Source: Streptococcus mitis
GTDB taxonomy: Bacteria; Bacillota; Bacilli; Lactobacillales; Streptococcaceae
Assembly (NCBI RefSeq): GCF_000722685.1
Contig: NZ_JPFV01000010.1
Coordinates: 62,001 to 126,000 of the forward strand
Direction of reading: 5' to 3'
DNA length: 64,000 nt
Shown: positions 44,449 through 55,760 of the stretch, piece after piece
How positions within the stretch are numbered: the stretch's first letter is position 1
How the letters are laid out: every line of letters begins with the position of its first letter
Made by a program: the position numbers and the translations under genes
The notes under the pieces: generated by a model
Seen by the model: only the letters and a program-made list of their open reading frames with translations
What the model was told of the DNA's origin: nothing
Database searches by the model: none

Positions 44449-46170
44449 CTAGTTCTCCTCAAAGCTTAATTCATACAAGCCTCTCACTGCATTACAGCCG
44501 TAAATAGCGTCTGCTTGGGCTAAATCTGCCAAGGTCAAGACTTTCTCTTCTACCTGTCCTCTTTCTAGCATATGCTGACGGTAAATGCCTGGTAAGATTC
44601 CAAGTCGGACTGGCGGTGTGTAGAGTTTCCCATAGATTTTCAAAACCAAATTTCCAATAGATGTTTCAAGAAGTTCTCCAGACTTATTATGGTAAATCTT
44701 CTCTTGTTCCCCTAGGCTCAAATGAGGTCGGTGGCTTGTTTTGAAGTAGGTAAAGGCTTGTTGCAAATTGGATTCCTGAAGACAAAGTTTGGCCTGACAA
44801 AAGCTTGTACTAAGGGGTGTTAATACTTGACGATCGACTTCTATCTCTCCAGACTTGCTAAGGCTAATTCGCAAGCGATAATCTTGATTAGCATCACAAG
44901 CCTGACACTCTTCCTCTATCTTTTGTCTCAGTTCTTCTGCATCATAAGGAAAGGCAAAATATCGACTTGCTTTTCTCAGTCTTTCCAAATGTTGATCTTC
45001 AAACAGCAAGTTCTTCTGACTGATTTTTCCAGTTGTAATCAGTTGGAAACGAGCTTGTTTACGATAGAGAACAGCAGCCTTTTGATGAACCTCGCGGTAT
45101 TCAGATTCCCAAGTACTATCCCAAGTAATGCCTCCGCCAACTCCATAGATGGCTTTCCCTTGATGCAGTTGAATCGTCCGAATGGCGACATTGAAAATCC
45201 GTTGCCCATGTGGAAGCAAGAGACCAATCGTTCCACAGTAGACTCCTCTAGGTTGTGGCTCCAAGTCCTTAATGATTTCCATAGTCGCAATTTTCGGTGC
45301 ACCCGTTATGGAACCACAAGGAAAGAGAGAGCGAAAAATGGTAACCAAATCCACATCCTCTCGCAACTGACTCTTGATGGTCGAAGTCATCTGCCAAACT
45401 GTCGAATACTGTTCCACTTGACACAGACGTTCTACATACTCACTCCCCACCTCAGAAATACGGTTCATATCATTGCGCAAGAGATCCACAATCATCATAT
45501 TTTCTGAGCGATTTTTGGGGTCCTGTTCCAACCAACTGGCCTGCTCCAAGTCTTCTTGGTCAGTCATGCCACGCTGAGTCGTTCCCTTCATTGGTCGCGT
45601 CGTCAATTCACGGTCATTTTGCTCAAAAAAGAGTTCTGGACTCATGGAAATCACTGCCATCTCATCGTGTTCCACATAGGCATTATAGCCTGCCTCCTGC
45701 TCTACCACCATGCGATTGTATATGGCAAACGGATTAGCACTTAAATCTTGCTTGAGTTGGACGGTGTAGTTGACCTGATAGGTGTCCCCCTGCCGCAAAT
45801 GATGATGTATCTGTGCAATAGCCTTTTCATAGTTTGCTGCAAACGTTACTTCCTGCCAGTTTGAAGGCAAATCAACCTCATCATAAATCAGAGGAATAGG
45901 GGATGTTTCTACCCTATCATGAACTGTAAAATATAGCAGGTACTCTGCCAGTAGAGGAGCCTTGTGAACTGCTAATTTCTCCTCAAAAGCAGGTGCAGCC
46001 TCGTAGCTGACATAGCCCACCACATAATAGCCTTGTTCTTGGTAACTTTCCACTTGTGCCAGCAAATCTGCCACTTCTGCTACATCTCTCGTTTTTAACT
46101 CTTTGATAGGCTGGGTAAAGGTGTATCTCTCCCCCAAAGCCCTAAAATCAATCACTGTTTTTCTATGCAT
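44449..46170 (-). CDS. pabB: Aminodeoxychorismate synthase component I fused to aminodeoxychorismate lyase
   Basis: A 573-residue fusion for p-aminobenzoate synthesis (folate pathway). The chorismate-binding PabB domain covers about 1-365 with SMSPELFF, TTRPMKGTTQRG and FPCGSITGAPK. A C-terminal PabC-like PLP lyase domain (about 375-573) has IYHNKSGELLETSIGN and LPGIYRQHML. Fusion of the two steps is usual in streptococci. Its -10 lies 7 bp before the ATG and no ribosome site is visible, so the mRNA looks leaderless. Confidence 0.94.
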   Translation of the reverse strand: MHRKTVIDFRALGERYTFTQPIKELKTRDVAEVADLLAQVESYQEQGYYVVGYVSYEAAPAFEEKLAVHKAPLLAEYLLYFTVHDRVETSPIPLIYDEVDLPSNWQEVTFAANYEKAIAQIHHHLRQGDTYQVNYTVQLKQDLSANPFAIYNRMVVEQEAGYNAYVEHDEMAVISMSPELFFEQNDRELTTRPMKGTTQRGMTDQEDLEQASWLEQDPKNRSENMMIVDLLRNDMNRISEVGSEYVERLCQVEQYSTVWQMTSTIKSQLREDVDLVTIFRSLFPCGSITGAPKIATMEIIKDLEPQPRGVYCGTIGLLLPHGQRIFNVAIRTIQLHQGKAIYGVGGGITWDSTWESEYREVHQKAAVLYRKQARFQLITTGKISQKNLLFEDQHLERLRKASRYFAFPYDAEELRQKIEEECQACDANQDYRLRISLSKSGEIEVDRQVLTPLSTSFCQAKLCLQESNLQQAFTYFKTSHRPHLSLGEQEKIYHNKSGELLETSIGNLVLKIYGKLYTPPVRLGILPGIYRQHMLERGQVEEKVLTLADLAQADAIYGCNAVRGLYELSFEEN

Positions 46171-46176
46171 ACCTTA

Positions 46177-46182
46177 AGTATA
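46177..46182 (-). promoter_or_regulatory. Extended -10 promoter of pabB (leaderless)
   Basis: Minus strand TGCTATACT, then TTAAGGT and ATG. The predicted start of transcription falls on or beside the A of the pabB ATG at 46170. Confidence 0.65.
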
Positions 46183-46193
46183 GCATAAAATAA

Positions 46194-46228
46194 GAAAACC
46201 CTCATCCGCAAAGCAGATGAGAGTTTTC
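46194..46228 (-). terminator. Terminator after zmpB
   Basis: Minus strand AAAACTCTCATCTGC pairs with GCGGATGAGGGTTTTC and runs into TTATTTTATG. It lies just after the zmpB stop and just before the pabB promoter. Confidence 0.82.
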
Positions 46229-46230
46229 GA

Positions 46231-49200
46231 TTATTTAAAGATTGAAGTTTTAAAGCTGTTTGTTTGTTGAAGAAGTTTTTTAAATAATTTCTCTTTAAGA
46301 GTAACAATATTGTCAGATTTAACTGATCCATTTTTAAGAGTTGCTTTATCTTTTTCAACTGCTTCAGCAAATGCATTCTTCAAGTCGTCGTAACTACTGT
46401 ATGTAGTACCGTCAATTGTAACAGGGTTAAATCCTGCTTTCGCTTGATCAACAACTTCTTTGAAGTATGCTTTCTTCCAATCTTCTAGAGTACTAAATTT
46501 ACCATCAGAAACTTTCTTAATGATGAAGTCATCTCCTAGAGTAGCATGACCTGCTTGTTTAGACTCATTTTTCAGCATGTTAGAAGCATAATTTAGGAAC
46601 CCTTTTTCATATCCATAATAACCCCACATACGGAAGGTATTATGTTTGAATGACATTGCTCCAGGAGCACCTTCACTTGTGTTACCACCATAGATACCAG
46701 CGGTGATAGGCACCGTTACATAAGCAGAACCGAATCCAGTTGGGTCATACTGACCATTACCAGGACCGTGTTTAGTCATGAAGTTTTTCTCTACTAAGTC
46801 GGTAACAGATGTTAAATCATATTCTTTTTCTTCTGCATTTAAATCTCTAACGTTGTCGTATTGGTTCTTCGTATTAGCTCCACGAAGTTGCTTATCTACT
46901 TTCTTGAACCAAGCATTATTTAGTTCTTTACTGTGTTTATCAATTACAGCTTCTCCTTCAAGATAATCAAGAAGCATTAGAGTATCGTTGAAACCTTTCA
47001 TGTAGTGATCGATTTCTTCACGAGATGTCAGATTATTTGGATTAGTGTTATACCATTGGTTTCCGTCATTTGGACGTTCGTAGGCCATGTTCAATCCTAG
47101 TGCTTTGAAATCACCGTTTGGACTTGTTTCAGCAGGAGATTGTAACATACCTTGTGCGAATGCTTCTAGGTCAGTACCTTCACGGTGTCTAGAACCGCCT
47201 AAGTAAACCATACGGTCGTTTACGTGAGTCGTTTCGTGAGTAAATGCAGAGATACCAAAGTCACTAATCATATTGGTAACCATGAAGAAGACTGAATCAT
47301 CCTTATAAGGATTACCGTAGATACGAGCTACAGCTCCCATACGCCAGTCAGTAGCATGGTAACGACCTGTTGGTCCGTATAGTTCGCGAACTGGAGCAAT
47401 GTCTTTACCGCTGTTAGTGTGACCGTATTTGTCAGTACCTTCTGGATAGTTTTGGTTATCTAGTACTGGTGTTGGTACCATGTTGTTGCTCTTAAGCAGT
47501 TGGTTACGAACTTTATCTAATGATAAACGAGACCAGAAGTCTAGATAATTTTGTTGAGCTTTTGCTACTTTATCGATTTCTTTCTTGAATGCTTCACGCT
47601 CTGCTGCTGTGTTCTTACCATATTTCTCAAATGAACTGTAAGCCATAGTGTTATATGTTGAGATTAAGAACATGTGAGCATCTTTTAAGTTAAGAAGTGG
47701 CAAAATCATCTTACCGTGAACATCATTATTTAATCCTTCGTATGCTCTGTGTTTCTTATCGGCAAATTCAGGAGTTGTTGTTTTTGGTTCAACGACATAT
47801 ACATTATCTTTAGTTGCTTTTATGAACCAATCGTTTAAGTCAGTATCACTTGTGAATAGATGCATGTTATAGTCTAAGAAACTGTTTAACTCACCTATAC
47901 CAATAGTTCCACCGATAGTTTCGCGATAAGCTTCTAAAGTTCTATCACCTTTAATGTTACTTTCTTTAGAACCAACCTTAATCAAGAAGTCTAACACACT
48001 AACATTCTTACCGTAAAAGTCCGGTTTAAATAGCATTAACTCTTTAATATTAAAGTCATCGAATTTAACTCCGTAGTAACGGTTTAGGTAAGACAAACCA
48101 AGAAGAACTGCAGCCTTATTGTCATCAATTTTCTTAATCAAAGCACGTTTTGCAGCTTCATCAGTGTTAAGCTGGTGATCTTCATTTTCCACTAACTTCG
48201 TAACAAATTGAGTCAGATTATCTTTAACATACTTGAAGCTTTCTTCTAAGTACAAATCCTTAATTGCATTGACTTTGTTGCCACCAGTTCTGCCCAAATG
48301 TTGGTAAATCGGGTCAGATTGCAGTTCAACTGGACTTAACTTGCTTTCGATAGCGCTGATTAAATCTGCACGATCTTTAACCACCATATTTGGTGTATAA
48401 ACAACTTCACCAAGCTCAGCGACACTGTATTCTTTCACTTGTTTAACTTTAGATTCTTTCGGTGAAATTGTAAAGATGTCTTTTGTCTTATCTGCGTAGT
48501 GGACAAAAATATGGTCCGCATCTGTAAGGTCTGTGACAAAGGCATTGCCTTTCATCGCCGTAACAGACAAGACTTCTTTAGTCATTAATGGACTATTAGC
48601 TGCAAGCTTGTTCCCTTGGTTGACGATCCATTCTTTGTTATAGAATGGTTGAAGTTTTTCGATGTTACGGTAAGCAAGCTCACGAGATGCATCGTAATCT
48701 TGAGTATCTTTGTAAGTGTCAGATTTTGGTTTTACATTATTTAGTGTGTCTGAAACAAGAGGATTGATAACATAATCATTAGCTGTAATTCCTAAAGTTG
48801 CAATTTTCTGGTCAGCTTCTTCTTGAGAAACTTCTTTAATTCGGTTAGAAACAGAGAATTTAAATGAACGCTTACCTGTACTTACATCTTTCACGATGAA
48901 GTTACGTTCTAATGCGTTATTTGAGAAATATCCACCATCTTCGTCAATATCTTTAGATCCATAGAACACTTCACCATTTTCAACTTTCATCATAGACACA
49001 GAATCAGCAACTTTACCCCATGCCCAGTTTTTACTGATGAATCCACCTGTTTCAACAGGATCTTTTACTTTAATAGTTCCTTTTGTAACAGCATTACGGA
49101 CAGCCCCGTATTTACCGATTCCGTTAGGGTCGCCACTGTTGTCCGTTCTAGCAACAAGACCACCGATACGAGCTTTATTAGCTACCATATTAGCTTCTAC

Positions 49201-52200
49201 ATAAGCTTTATCTATATTACCTTTCCAAAGTTCTCCAGCAATTCCACCGAAATCCCAACCTCTGTTACCAACACCAGTAAGATTACCGATGAATGCAACA
49301 TTTGTTAATTGAGCTCCAGTATCGCCTTTATTAATAATACCAGCAATTCCATCTCTACCGAGGATACTACCAGTTACTTTAATGTTTTCAACCGTAGCAT
49401 TTTTGACAGTTCTAGCAAGAGCAGAAATATTGTCAATCCAAGGCATATTAATATCAACATTAGCCAAGTTAACATCTTTAACTGAACCACCTTCAATACC
49501 ACCAAATAATTGACGAGACATATTGTGGATTGAATAACGTTGCCCGTCAACACTTGATAACTTACCTTTAAATGTACCAGGAACATACTCTTTATTTGGA
49601 GTTGGTACATTGGCTGCATTTAGATCTGCACCAAGTTTAAACTCACCGCTAGGGTTAGCTTTCATATCTTTTACAAGCTCGTTGAAGTTGTAGTAAACAT
49701 TACCTTCTTTGGATTTTTGTTTTTCAAAGTAATGAACATACTCTTCGCTAAGTGTATTATCAGCATTACGTTGAATCAAATCAGGTGCTTTGGCAGTGAC
49801 TTTGTATAAAGTTTTTCCGTCTTTTTCTACTTCTTCAATCTTGTCAACAGCAAGTCTTGTAACTTTGTTGTCGTGAGTGGTCACTCGTAGATAAAGTGGG
49901 GCAACATCAGCTGGTTTTTCTGTAAGCAAACTAGTATCTGTTTCATTACCGTCAGCATCCACACTCATCAAGCTTGTTTCTTTGATATTTTTGATTTCAA
50001 CTTTTTTGAGGTCAATTCTTAGAGGTTCCTCATTCAGAACTACTTCCTCATCGCCTTCACCACGGTCATAAACCATCTTAGTTTCAATCTTATAATCTTT
50101 GTAGTATTGCAAATCTGTCAGGCTAGCTGTTAAGTTGTCAGGTGAAACATTCAATGTTTTCACAATCTCATCACCTTTTTTCAGAGTTAAGGTGATAGAT
50201 TTAATGGCTGCCTTGCTTGGATTTTCTAGACTGTATTTAACATCTGAAGTCCGTTTCAAATCCTTAGGTTCAACTGCTGTGATGGTCAATACTGGTTTTT
50301 CAAAGCTCTTGGTACCACGTTTCAAAATTCGGTCTTGAGGTGCCTCAATGACTTCCTCTGTAACTTTTGGAGCATCTTCTGTTTTAACTCCCTTAATGGT
50401 ATTAAAGGTCTTAGTGATTTTTTTCTGACCTTCTTTACCTTCTTGAGCTACAACTTCTAAACCTTTTTTCAGTTGAGCATCTTCTTCAATCGTTTCTTTA
50501 AATGGAATCTTTTCAAGGCTTTCCTCTACAAGAGTTCCTTCAATTGGTTTTGTACCACGGCTTACCTGTTGATTTACAGGCTCCTTGGTGACTTCTGTGC
50601 TAGTTGAAAGAACTTGGTCAGTTTTGACACCTTCTACCGTTTTATAGGTTGTTTTTGTAACTTGACTTCCTTTTTCACCATTTCTTAGGACAGTTTCTTC
50701 GTCTGTATACTTAGTTGGATCCTCAGTCGTTTCAATTTTGTAGTCAAGTTCTGTAGTTGATTCTTCAACAAGAGTTCCCTCAGTTACTTTGTACTCAGGT
50801 AACTGTTCTTGTACAAGGGCTTGGCCAGTTTTACCTTCCTCTTGTGTACCTTTTACTTCTACTTGAGCTTCTGGTAGTTCCGGTTGCGTTAAAGATTGAC
50901 CTTCCTTACCTGCCTCTTGAGTTCCTTTAGACTCTACGGTAGCTTCTGGCAATTCAGGTTGTGTTAAGGATTGGCCTTCTTTACCTGCCTCTTGAGTACC
51001 TTTTACTTCTACTAGAGCTTCTGGTAATTCGGGTTGTGTTAAGGATTGACCTTCTTTGCCTTCTTCTTGCGTACCTTTTGCTTCTACTGGAGCCTCTGGC
51101 AATTCTGGCTGTGTTAAGGATTGGCCTTCTTTACCTGCTTCTTGAGTTCCTTTAGACTCTACTGGAGCCTCTGGCAATTCTGGCTGTGTTAAGGATTGGC
51201 CTTCTTTACCTGCCTCTTGAGTTCCTTTAGACTCTACTGGAGCCTCTGGCAATTCTGGCTGTGTTAGTGCTTGACCTTCCTTACCTGCCTCTTGAGTTCC
51301 TTTAACTGCGACTGTAGCTTCTGGTAATGCAGGTTGAGTTAAAGATTGACCTTCCTTACCAGATTCTTGAGTTCCTTTAGACTCTACGGTAGCTTCTGGC
51401 AATTCTGGCTGTGTTAGTGCTTGACCTTCCTTACCTGCCTCTTGAGTTCCTTTAACTGCGACTGTAGCTTCTGGTAATGCAGGTTGAATTAAAGATTGAC
51501 CTTCTTTGCCTTCCTCTTGAGTACCTTTTGCTTCTACTAGAGCTTCTGGTAATTCGGGTTGCGTTAAAGATTGACCTTCTTTACCTTCTTCTTGAGTGCC
51601 TTTTGCTTCTACTGAAGCCTCTGGTAGTTCCGGTTGCGTTAAGGATTGACCTTCTTTGCCTTCTTCTTGCGTACCTTTAGCTACTTGCTGAGTTGGTTCA
51701 GCTTGTGGTACTGGAGTTGGAGCAGGTTGCACTTCTTTCTTAGTTCCGACTGCAATGACTTGCGACACAGGATTTTGAACAACTTGGTCTTCGATGACTT
51801 CTCTAACTTCTTGACCGTTAACCATCGATACTTTAGTTACAAGACGACGCTGACCCTTTACTCCGACTGTGACGATACGAGTCTGTCCTTCTGCTAAATT
51901 CGCATCTGGGCTTGTAATCGTTTCAAAAGGAATCTCAACCAAGCTCTCTTCTTGCCTTGTCTGAGGCTTCTCAGCTGAAGCTGGCTTTGATGGATGGAGT
52001 TCTGCTTCCTTAAAGTATCCAATGTATTCATAGCCATCAATGTGGATAATCCCTTCAGCCAAACCTTCATGGGTAGAGGCCGAAATAGTTTGGTTGTAAG
52101 AAAGCAATTCTTTATTTTCAAACGCAAATGTTCCATAAGGTACAAAGGTGCTGGCTCCTAAAGAACCAATCAAGAGAACACCTAAAACCTCTTTTCGACC

Positions 52201-52590
52201 TTTTTTGGACACCAAAAAGACTGCTAGCGAGGCCGTTGCCAAGCCAAGACCTGCTAATTCAAGTTCCTTACTTCCTGTGTAGGGAAGTTGTTGATTGTTA
52301 GTTGCCTTCTTACGATAAACTACATAAAGAATATCATCATCTTGAAATTCTGTAGGAACCTCATGGTGTATCAGGGCTTTTTCAGACTCAGTTAATTCCT
52401 GCTCCGCCAAATAACGATAATGAACGCTATGAGCACCACCAACTTCATTGGCTTGAACCTTATCTACTGAAAGGGTACTAGCACCAAAAAGGAAGGCCCC
52501 GATGGCTACAGGACCTACCCCAACAGTTAGCTTACGAATCGAATATTTGGTAATTTTTTCTAGTTGTTGTTTTGTTTTTCTCATTTTCAC
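46231..52590 (-). CDS. zmpB: Zinc metalloprotease ZmpB (IgA1 protease-like, peptidase M26)
   Basis: A 2119-residue surface protease. YSIRK signal at residues 16-20; an N-terminal LPYTG sorting motif at 102-106 followed by a helix and KKGRK, the unusual early anchor of streptococcal M26 proteases. Three G5 domains lie near 220-290, 610-690 and 690-770; residues 305-604 hold twelve 25-residue repeats. The catalytic zinc site is HETTH at 1785-1789 with Glu 1809. It starts with GTG overlapping the ywlG stop (an in-frame ATG lies two codons later). The two-component system upstream is likely its regulator. Confidence 0.96.
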   Translation of the reverse strand: MKMRKTKQQLEKITKYSIRKLTVGVGPVAIGAFLFGASTLSVDKVQANEVGGAHSVHYRYLAEQELTESEKALIHHEVPTEFQDDDILYVVYRKKATNNQQLPYTGSKELELAGLGLATASLAVFLVSKKGRKEVLGVLLIGSLGASTFVPYGTFAFENKELLSYNQTISASTHEGLAEGIIHIDGYEYIGYFKEAELHPSKPASAEKPQTRQEESLVEIPFETITSPDANLAEGQTRIVTVGVKGQRRLVTKVSMVNGQEVREVIEDQVVQNPVSQVIAVGTKKEVQPAPTPVPQAEPTQQVAKGTQEEGKEGQSLTQPELPEASVEAKGTQEEGKEGQSLTQPELPEALVEAKGTQEEGKEGQSLIQPALPEATVAVKGTQEAGKEGQALTQPELPEATVESKGTQESGKEGQSLTQPALPEATVAVKGTQEAGKEGQALTQPELPEAPVESKGTQEAGKEGQSLTQPELPEAPVESKGTQEAGKEGQSLTQPELPEAPVEAKGTQEEGKEGQSLTQPELPEALVEVKGTQEAGKEGQSLTQPELPEATVESKGTQEAGKEGQSLTQPELPEAQVEVKGTQEEGKTGQALVQEQLPEYKVTEGTLVEESTTELDYKIETTEDPTKYTDEETVLRNGEKGSQVTKTTYKTVEGVKTDQVLSTSTEVTKEPVNQQVSRGTKPIEGTLVEESLEKIPFKETIEEDAQLKKGLEVVAQEGKEGQKKITKTFNTIKGVKTEDAPKVTEEVIEAPQDRILKRGTKSFEKPVLTITAVEPKDLKRTSDVKYSLENPSKAAIKSITLTLKKGDEIVKTLNVSPDNLTASLTDLQYYKDYKIETKMVYDRGEGDEEVVLNEEPLRIDLKKVEIKNIKETSLMSVDADGNETDTSLLTEKPADVAPLYLRVTTHDNKVTRLAVDKIEEVEKDGKTLYKVTAKAPDLIQRNADNTLSEEYVHYFEKQKSKEGNVYYNFNELVKDMKANPSGEFKLGADLNAANVPTPNKEYVPGTFKGKLSSVDGQRYSIHNMSRQLFGGIEGGSVKDVNLANVDINMPWIDNISALARTVKNATVENIKVTGSILGRDGIAGIINKGDTGAQLTNVAFIGNLTGVGNRGWDFGGIAGELWKGNIDKAYVEANMVANKARIGGLVARTDNSGDPNGIGKYGAVRNAVTKGTIKVKDPVETGGFISKNWAWGKVADSVSMMKVENGEVFYGSKDIDEDGGYFSNNALERNFIVKDVSTGKRSFKFSVSNRIKEVSQEEADQKIATLGITANDYVINPLVSDTLNNVKPKSDTYKDTQDYDASRELAYRNIEKLQPFYNKEWIVNQGNKLAANSPLMTKEVLSVTAMKGNAFVTDLTDADHIFVHYADKTKDIFTISPKESKVKQVKEYSVAELGEVVYTPNMVVKDRADLISAIESKLSPVELQSDPIYQHLGRTGGNKVNAIKDLYLEESFKYVKDNLTQFVTKLVENEDHQLNTDEAAKRALIKKIDDNKAAVLLGLSYLNRYYGVKFDDFNIKELMLFKPDFYGKNVSVLDFLIKVGSKESNIKGDRTLEAYRETIGGTIGIGELNSFLDYNMHLFTSDTDLNDWFIKATKDNVYVVEPKTTTPEFADKKHRAYEGLNNDVHGKMILPLLNLKDAHMFLISTYNTMAYSSFEKYGKNTAAEREAFKKEIDKVAKAQQNYLDFWSRLSLDKVRNQLLKSNNMVPTPVLDNQNYPEGTDKYGHTNSGKDIAPVRELYGPTGRYHATDWRMGAVARIYGNPYKDDSVFFMVTNMISDFGISAFTHETTHVNDRMVYLGGSRHREGTDLEAFAQGMLQSPAETSPNGDFKALGLNMAYERPNDGNQWYNTNPNNLTSREEIDHYMKGFNDTLMLLDYLEGEAVIDKHSKELNNAWFKKVDKQLRGANTKNQYDNVRDLNAEEKEYDLTSVTDLVEKNFMTKHGPGNGQYDPTGFGSAYVTVPITAGIYGGNTSEGAPGAMSFKHNTFRMWGYYGYEKGFLNYASNMLKNESKQAGHATLGDDFIIKKVSDGKFSTLEDWKKAYFKEVVDQAKAGFNPVTIDGTTYSSYDDLKNAFAEAVEKDKATLKNGSVKSDNIVTLKEKLFKKLLQQTNSFKTSIFK
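50779..51678 (-). repeat. Twelve tandem 75-bp repeats inside zmpB
   Basis: Each unit encodes [20 protein letters not shown] plus five variable residues. Eleven units are close matches; the twelfth (50779-50853) is degenerate. Variation is mostly at EE/EA/ES after KGTQ, S/A before L, and the last codons. In-frame length change by recombination is expected. Confidence 0.95.
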
Positions 52591-53150
52591 GACTTTCTGA
52601 TAGAATCTTGCGGATAGTGCGCACGCGCACCTCCAATTAATTTTGGACGACTAGCCAACGCCGTTACGTGAGCATGACCAATCTCTCTCAAAAGAGGGCG
52701 AATCGGAACCTGAACATGCTTGACATGCATACCAATTGCAGTGTCGCCGATATCCAATCCAGCATGAGCCTTGATAAATTCAACCTCAACTGGATCCTTC
52801 ATAAACTTGAAGGCTGCCAACTGACCCGAACCTCCTGCATGAAGGGTAGGAAGGACACTAACGATTTCCAGACCAAACTGCTCTGCCAACTGACGTTCAA
52901 CAACGAGAGCCCGATTGACATGTTCACAGCCTTGAACAGCTAGATGAATTCCTTTTTCCTCTAGGATATCTAGGATAGTCTTCACAATGATTTCCCCAAT
53001 TTCTTGGCTGGATTCCTTGCCAATCTGACCACCTATCACCTCACTAGAAGAAAGGCCCAAAACAAAGATGGATCCTTGCTTCAAATTGGCCTTTTCCAAT
53101 ACATCTTTTACAATCTGGCTTGTTTCTCTTTGAATGTCTTTTTCCTTCAT
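52587..53150 (-). CDS. YwlG/DUF436-family protein (TIGR01440)
   Basis: A 187-residue soluble protein of the YwlG family (conserved [22 protein letters not shown] and [14 protein letters not shown]). The function is not established. ATG 53150 is chosen because AGAGG lies upstream and the family starts there. Its stop overlaps the first codon of zmpB, so zmpB translation is coupled to it even though the two are functionally unrelated as far as known. Confidence 0.87.
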   Translation of the reverse strand: MKEKDIQRETSQIVKDVLEKANLKQGSIFVLGLSSSEVIGGQIGKESSQEIGEIIVKTILDILEEKGIHLAVQGCEHVNRALVVERQLAEQFGLEIVSVLPTLHAGGSGQLAAFKFMKDPVEVEFIKAHAGLDIGDTAIGMHVKHVQVPIRPLLREIGHAHVTALASRPKLIGGARAHYPQDSIRKS

Positions 53151-53176
53151 ACTTGATACCTCTTTTGTCACTATCT

Positions 53177-53205
53177 ATCATATCGTTTTTTCTACGTTTT
53201 AGCAA
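53177..53205 (-). promoter_or_regulatory. Promoter of ywlG-zmpB
   Basis: TTGCTA (53200-53205) and TATGAT (53177-53182) on the minus strand with a 17-bp spacer, 27 bp before the ywlG-like start. Confidence 0.7.
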
Positions 53206-53242
53206 GATAGACAACCTAGAAAGCTTTCTCAATTACGCATAA

Positions 53243-53266
53243 AACTCCCAGAATTGACTGGGAGTT
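53243..53266 (-). terminator. Terminator after the histidine kinase gene
   Basis: AACTCCCAG and CTGGGAGTT pair perfectly over 6 bases, followed by TTTATG on the minus strand. It overlaps the kinase stop codon. Confidence 0.85.
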
Positions 53267-54956
53267 AGCTAGTTTCTATTCCATTTATGTATATTTCAAC
53301 CGTCGTTCCTTTTTCGGGTGCAGAATCAATCTTCATCTGGTAATCTTCTCCAAAATGAAGTTTGAGCCGTTGGTCAACATTTTGAAGACCGACTCCCCCA
53401 CGTTTGAGTTGACTTTGACTACTATCGCCAGCATCTTGGAAGCCAACTCCATCATCCTCAATACAGATGACCAAGCCTGAATCCTGTTTCTGGACAGAAA
53501 GTTTAATATGGCCCTGACCTTCCTTTTCCTTAATGCCATGGTAAAGAGCATTTTCTACAAGGGGTTGTAGGACCAGCTTGGGCAAGACTAAATTATCAAA
53601 GGCAGGATTCTCCTCAATCTCATATTCCAGCTTATCTCCATAGCGTTGTTTCTGGATAAAGAGATACTGGCGGACATGATTGATTTCGTCGGACAAGGAA
53701 ATCAAGTCCTTGCCTTGATTGAGCGCCAAGCGGAAATAGGTTGCCAAGGACTTGGTCACCTGCACCACTCGCTGACTGTCCTGAAATTCAGCCATCCAGA
53801 TGATGGTATCCAAGGTGTTATAGAGGAAATGCGGATTAATCTGGCTTGATAGGGCTTGAAGTTGGTACTGACGGGTCGTTTCTTCCTGCCTGCGAATATC
53901 TGCCATGAGGTGATCAACCTGATCCAACATGGCATTGAACTGGCGAGTTACCTCTCTCAGTTCATAGGCACCAGTTTCCTTGGCACGAAGATTCTGATTA
54001 CCAGAAGTAATCTCCAGCATGGTTTCTCTCAAGTCATTCAAAGGAGCAATCCAGCGTTTAAGACTAAGCCACACCAAGCAGAGACAGGCAAGAAGAGATG
54101 TGACACTGGCTCCAAGCAAGGTCCACATGAGTTGACTCCGAACCTGGTCTAACTTTTCCAATGATGACACGCCAAGCACCGTCCAATCAGTTCCTGCAAT
54201 CTTTTCCTGACTGACGTAGGATTGGTGGTCTAGCGTATAGCCCTGCCCCGTTTCAATATAGAGTTTCATGGCCTCCATTTCGCTAGCTGAGCTATAGACT
54301 GTATGTTTAGGATGGTAGACAAATTCATGGTTTTCATTGATGATAAAGGCAAAACCCTGCTGACCTAACTGGAGTTGATTGAGATAGGCTTCCAAAGTTT
54401 CATAAGAAATATCCAAACGAAGCACGCCCAGATTAGCCCCCTTTGCATCAACAAGTTCCTGAGTGACAGAAATGACCCACTGGCTATCTGATTTACGAGC
54501 GGGTGTCAAAACAGGCATAGCCCCCTGATGAATGGCCTTTTGGTACCAATCCTCAGCCATCATATCAGAGGAAGTTTTCATTTGCACACTATCATCTGTA
54601 GAAATGACCTGACCGGATTTAGTCACCAGCACAACAGTTTTCAAGTCCTGGTCTGCCTTCAAGATAGTCAAAAACAGATTTTGGATTCCCTCAACCTTGT
54701 CTTGACTGGGATTCTCAGCATAGGCTAGAATATCTGCCTGCTGGGTCAAACTAGTCGAGGTGGTTTCTAATTTTTTGATATAAGACTGGATAAAGTGGCT
54801 AGTTTGACTGATAGTCGTTTGGCTATTACCCTCAATAGTAGCCTCAATGACTGAAGAACTAGATTGATAGTAGAAAGTCCCAACCACAGCTAGGAGAATG
54901 AGAAAGACCAGAAAGATGGAAATAACCATTCTAACTAGAAGAGACGAACGTTTCAT
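53265..54956 (-). CDS. YesM-type sensor histidine kinase (TCS09-like)
   Basis: A 563-residue membrane kinase. Helix near 10-28, an extracellular dCache-type sensor (about 30-275), a second helix near 278-298, HAMP, then the His kinase with the phosphorylated His in SQINPHFLYNTLD near residue 375 and the ATPase motifs LVLQPLVENALYHGI, EDDGVGF and GGVGLQNVDQRL. It overlaps the regulator gene by 4 bp. In pneumococcus the corresponding system lies beside zmpB and affects virulence and metabolism; the signal is unknown. Confidence 0.92.
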   Translation of the reverse strand: MKRSSLLVRMVISIFLVFLILLAVVGTFYYQSSSSVIEATIEGNSQTTISQTSHFIQSYIKKLETTSTSLTQQADILAYAENPSQDKVEGIQNLFLTILKADQDLKTVVLVTKSGQVISTDDSVQMKTSSDMMAEDWYQKAIHQGAMPVLTPARKSDSQWVISVTQELVDAKGANLGVLRLDISYETLEAYLNQLQLGQQGFAFIINENHEFVYHPKHTVYSSASEMEAMKLYIETGQGYTLDHQSYVSQEKIAGTDWTVLGVSSLEKLDQVRSQLMWTLLGASVTSLLACLCLVWLSLKRWIAPLNDLRETMLEITSGNQNLRAKETGAYELREVTRQFNAMLDQVDHLMADIRRQEETTRQYQLQALSSQINPHFLYNTLDTIIWMAEFQDSQRVVQVTKSLATYFRLALNQGKDLISLSDEINHVRQYLFIQKQRYGDKLEYEIEENPAFDNLVLPKLVLQPLVENALYHGIKEKEGQGHIKLSVQKQDSGLVICIEDDGVGFQDAGDSSQSQLKRGGVGLQNVDQRLKLHFGEDYQMKIDSAPEKGTTVEIYINGIETS

Positions 54957-55690
54957 CTACCTTCCCCCTTCTTAAACTGACGAGGCGTCACACCCGCAAT
55001 CTGTTTAAAGCGTTGAGTAAAGTAATTCATATCTTCAAAGCCAACCTTTTCTGCAATCTCGTAAATCTTCAGATCTGTAGTCAAAAGCAAGAGCTTGGCT
55101 TGTTTGACACGTTCTCTCACCAAATAATCCTGAAAAGGCAGGCCCAACTCTTTCTTAATCAAAGAACTCAGATAAGTCGGGCTAAATCCCAAGTCACTGG
55201 CTAAAGACTTTAAGCTAAATTGGCTATCAGCTAGATGAGACTGGATTTTCTGGGCCAAGTTTCCTTCAAACTTATCGGTCAGTAAATCTTGTAACTGCTC
55301 TTCTTTCTCTTCCTTGTCTAGTTTTTGCTTTATTTTCCCCAACATTTCCTCAATATCCTGACGAGAAAAGGGTTTAAGCAGATAGTCATCCACACCGAGT
55401 TTGACAGCAGAAAGGGCATAATCAAAATCATCGTAACCTGTCAAAAAAACTAGATGAACCTGAGGATAGGTTTCTCGGACCAGACTGGCCAACTGGATGC
55501 CATTTAGCTGGGGCATGTTGATATCGGTTAAAACAATGTCTGGCACCTGCTTTTGAATCAGCTCCCAAGCCTGCCTTCCATTTTCAGCCTGACCGATGAT
55601 TTCCATATCGTAGGCTGCTACATTGACCAGCTTGGTCAAGCCTTGTCTTACCAGATATTCATCTTCTACGATTAAGATTGTGTAGGTCAT
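54953..55690 (-). CDS. YesN-type response regulator with AraC HTH
   Basis: A 245-residue regulator. Receiver domain residues 1-120 with the phosphorylated Asp in IVLTDINMPQLNG near residue 54, then a linker and an AraC-type double HTH (LASDLGFSPTYLSSLIKKELG, EIAEKVGFEDMNYFTQRFKQIAGVTP). ATG 55690 is supported by AAAGGAG 6 bp before it. Pairs with the downstream kinase; zmpB is a likely target by position. Confidence 0.93.
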   Translation of the reverse strand: MTYTILIVEDEYLVRQGLTKLVNVAAYDMEIIGQAENGRQAWELIQKQVPDIVLTDINMPQLNGIQLASLVRETYPQVHLVFLTGYDDFDYALSAVKLGVDDYLLKPFSRQDIEEMLGKIKQKLDKEEKEEQLQDLLTDKFEGNLAQKIQSHLADSQFSLKSLASDLGFSPTYLSSLIKKELGLPFQDYLVRERVKQAKLLLLTTDLKIYEIAEKVGFEDMNYFTQRFKQIAGVTPRQFKKGEGR

Positions 55691-55760
55691 GCTCTGCTCC
55701 TTTGTCACTTACTAGTATCAGTATAGCAAAATTCTCCTCTAACTGCTTAGGAAAGCCCTC

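Noticed and set aside
44827..45507. 226-codon plus-strand frame inside pabB
   Set aside because: Antisense to a conserved fusion enzyme; low-complexity Leu/Ser content typical of shadow frames.
50779..51678. CRISPR-like regular repeats
   Set aside because: Units are 75 bp, adjacent without spacers, and lie in frame inside zmpB; they encode a protein repeat.
50961..51680. Leucine-rich open frames on the plus strand opposite the zmpB repeats
   Set aside because: They are antisense shadows created by the repeat composition.
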